Shown piece by piece: positions 61,960 to 64,000 of a stretch of 64,000 nt of DNA. Both the position numbers and the translations under genes were made by a program. This DNA is from Lingula anatina. Its lineage: Eukaryota; Brachiopoda; Lingulata; Lingulida; Lingulidae. Within the stretch, counting starts at the first letter, position 1; every line of letters starts with the position of its first letter. The DNA lies in the NCBI RefSeq assembly GCF_001039355.2, contig NW_019775393.1, positions 71,846 to 135,845 on the forward strand, written 5' to 3'. The notes under the pieces were generated by a model. The model ran no database searches. It was not told the DNA's origin and saw nothing but the letters and a program-made list of their open reading frames with translations.

Positions 61960-63718
61960 ATGTCGCATTCAAAAAAGATACTGAAGATATTTACGCTTTT
62001 GCTCTCATTATGTGTACTTTTTCTTGTCTCTGCTTTGATATGGTCTGCAATGCAGTCAAAACCTGGCGAGTTAAGATACGTGGCAGTTGGAAAAACAAAA
62101 TCAAGCATGAATATCAGTTCTCATGAGTATGAAGACAGTAAAAGAACAGTTCCTGGAAGAGATGGGAGCAACAAAGCAAATGGATCATACAGAAGAGAAG
62201 AGATTTCTTTTTCAAAGTTTTCAACAATCAAATGCTCCAATTTACCCGCGGTGTCTCCAGATGTACCGCTTACCCAGCAGTGGATGCCTGTCATTCTCCC
62301 TTCGAACGATTCCCTAGATTATGTTTTCGCAGCATACCTCTACACCAATGATGGCAGACGACAGGTGGTTGTTACATCCATGAATTCTGAAAACCACGTA
62401 CCATTTGTTTGTCAGATTTGGGCCCGGTCTAAAGGGTCGGAAGGCAAAGTAACTCACCGGATTACACCCTGTTCGGGAAGAGCAATCATGACTCCTGGGT
62501 TGTGAGTACATCTTACAATATAAAAACATCACAGCGAGTAAATCAATACATTGTTGAGATTAATTCTGATAACAAACGGAAAAATGTTGAAAAAATAATT
62601 AGTGGCAGTGTTGTTCACAAGACTAATTCTTATCACCCCCCCCCCCCCCCAAATCTCCACCAGCGGTATCTACTGTTGACAAAAAATACTTTGACCCATT
62701 GATTTGCAAGGTGTATGTTTGTTTGGTAAATACAAATAATGGTTTCACGCTTATCGCCCTTTTCAACGTAAACTCTATCTTTTACAGTTTCAAAGCCACT
62801 CTCCTTTATTGTCCCATCAAGACTGACGAAGAGCCGTTTGCAGTTTCAATTGTACAGGCCAAAGACCCGTGTTCAGCCCCTCACAATGTTTTAAGAATCC
62901 AGGATGCTAGTTTTCCAGACGACCAGAACGTAACTGTTGCCGTATGCGTTAAGCCTCTTTACGGAAGTTATGGTGGCTTTAATAGGACTGCAAGATTGGT
63001 TGAATTTATTGAAGTTCATAAAATGCTTGGTGCAGGCTTTTTCACTATGTATGCTTTTGATCTAAATTACAACGTAACTTATCCTATTTTAAAATATTAC
63101 AAGCAAGAAAAGCGACTCTCCATTATACCGTGGCACGCACCGCCAAACCTGAAACAATTTGTCAATTATCCAAAGAGATGGTACAGAGATATTGGGCAAA
63201 CCATAGCCCAAACTGACTGTCTTTACAGAAGTATGAGGAAGTACACTCACGTAGCCATGGTAGACATTGATGAATTTCTCATTCCAAGATCCAACATGAC
63301 TTTCCAAAAACTATTCAGTGTGTTACCAAAACATCAAGGAGTGTATACATTTCGGAACAGGTTTTTCCGGGTGGACAATAGCCCCCAAAGGCTCTCTGCT
63401 GCTTTCAAGGATTCAAGGATTCGAAAATACCGACCAAAAACTATTATAGCTACCCGTGGAATGCGAGCTATAGATAAAAGACAGAAGTACGTTGCTCTTG
63501 CAAAGGGCGCATGGGGTGCTTTGACACACCGCGTAAAATTAAATCATGGTTACAAAGACTATGTGGTACCAGTGGAACTAGGGGCTATGCATCATTATCG
63601 AGACTATATTAAAAGACAGGCTGGAGAATATGATCCATATATGTTATCATATAAAGAGGAAATACTGCAAAGAATGGAATATGTGTTCAATGAAACAAAG
63701 GCGCTGGTAGTACACTAA
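61960..63718 (+). CDS. GT92 family glycosyltransferase, copy 4
   Basis: Exons 61960-62501 and 62788-63718 join in phase 2 to give 490 residues. The upstream ATG used by copy 3 is TTG here (ACTTGGGAGAG), so the start moves to the second Met (MSHSKK). Anchor: IFTLLLSLCVLFLVSALIW. The single stem unit reads NGSYRREEISFSKFS. Catalytic landmarks are kept: CVKPLYGSYGG, VEFIEVHKMLGAG, PWHAPPN, DCLYRSMRKY, MVDIDEFLIPRSN and ELGAMHHY. The segment after PWHAPPN is shorter and different (LKQFVNYPKRWYRDIGQ against MRTKLKSYSEYIKSW in copy 2), a likely functional difference. The enzyme is expected in the Golgi; the substrate is unknown. Confidence 0.92.
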
Positions 63719-64000
63719 CTTTGGCATGCATATCTGGTGTAGGTATAATAAGGTATTACATTTATCCTATGTGTGGTGTGGGTTTTCCATGGCCGTGGGC
63801 CGCATAGGAACCCTCTAAAGGTCTATATTAACCCAATTATTATTGTGGAAATAATTCATCAATCAGTTGAGCTGTCTTCATTAACGTAAACACCAGAAGC
63901 ATGTTAGTATTATGAGGATGTTTTAATGAATGGACCCATTTGGAGCTCAATACTATCATTGGGCTATAGAGACAATGGGCATTTTAATTTTAAATTTTAA
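63719..64000. other. 3' flank of GT92 copy 4
   Basis: The start is homologous to the 3' flank of copies 1 and 2 (GGCATGCATAT, CCATGG..GGGCCGCATAGGA). No further gene is seen before the window ends. Confidence 0.5.

Noticed and set aside
1-64000. CRISPR arrays, operons, tRNA or rRNA genes
   Set aside because: No regularly spaced repeats with unique spacers, and no cloverleaf or rRNA-like sequence was noticed; the gene structure is eukaryotic.

Overview
The window is eukaryotic genomic DNA. Coding sequence is split by GT-AG introns, intergenic DNA is long and AT-rich, microsatellites are common, and small transposons and a Penelope-like retroelement are present. The protein families (single-BIR protein, two-Ig-domain membrane receptors, expanded GT92 glycosyltransferases) and the repeat style suggest a marine invertebrate. 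A mollusc is my best guess and a lancelet is the main alternative; this is inference, not proof.

Layout. At 1-540 an acidic exon of unknown identity lies on the minus strand. At 1354-3329 there is a four-exon BIR (IAP-type) gene with no RING finger. From 4.3 to 9.5 kb a block carrying a signal-peptide exon has been duplicated in tandem. The second copy was later hit by a 2-kb TTAA-flanked element, and the first copy preserves the empty site. The second copy leads into Ig receptor gene A (8922-11766, five exons, all junctions phase 1). From 12.4 to 15.6 kb is a transposon cluster: a hAT-type MITE with an 8-bp target duplication, a MITE with perfect 18-bp inverted ends, and a broken Penelope-like element with GIY-YIG coding and hammerhead-like motifs in its inverted ends.

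From 18.35 to 23.06 kb a 2.3-kb block is tandemly duplicated. The first copy holds only the signal and first Ig exons of a receptor (19646-20572). The second continues into the full six-exon Ig receptor gene B (21982-24739). Ig receptor gene C (26934-29246) has the same architecture on the opposite strand; its signal-peptide exon was not found. The three receptors share one plan: signal peptide, two Ig domains each on its own phase-1 exon, a membrane exon, and short tail exons. They form a recently rearranged cluster of cell-surface recognition receptors.

From 29.2 to 44.9 kb I see no convincing gene, only microsatellites and unique AT-rich DNA. From 44.9 to 63.7 kb there is an array of four two-exon GT92 (DUF23) glycosyltransferase genes on the plus strand (45287, 48331, 56445, 61960) and one broken first-exon copy (61463-61654). 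The first two lie in a nearly identical 3.04-kb tandem duplication. Between the second and third copies (51-56 kb) lie several inverted-repeat elements and a 208-base assembly gap flanked by long inverted arms. All four GT92 genes keep a TATA-like motif about 125-170 bp upstream of the start codon.

Exon boundaries were placed by eye from splice consensus, reading-frame continuity and paralogue comparison. All totals quoted for gene models keep the frame.
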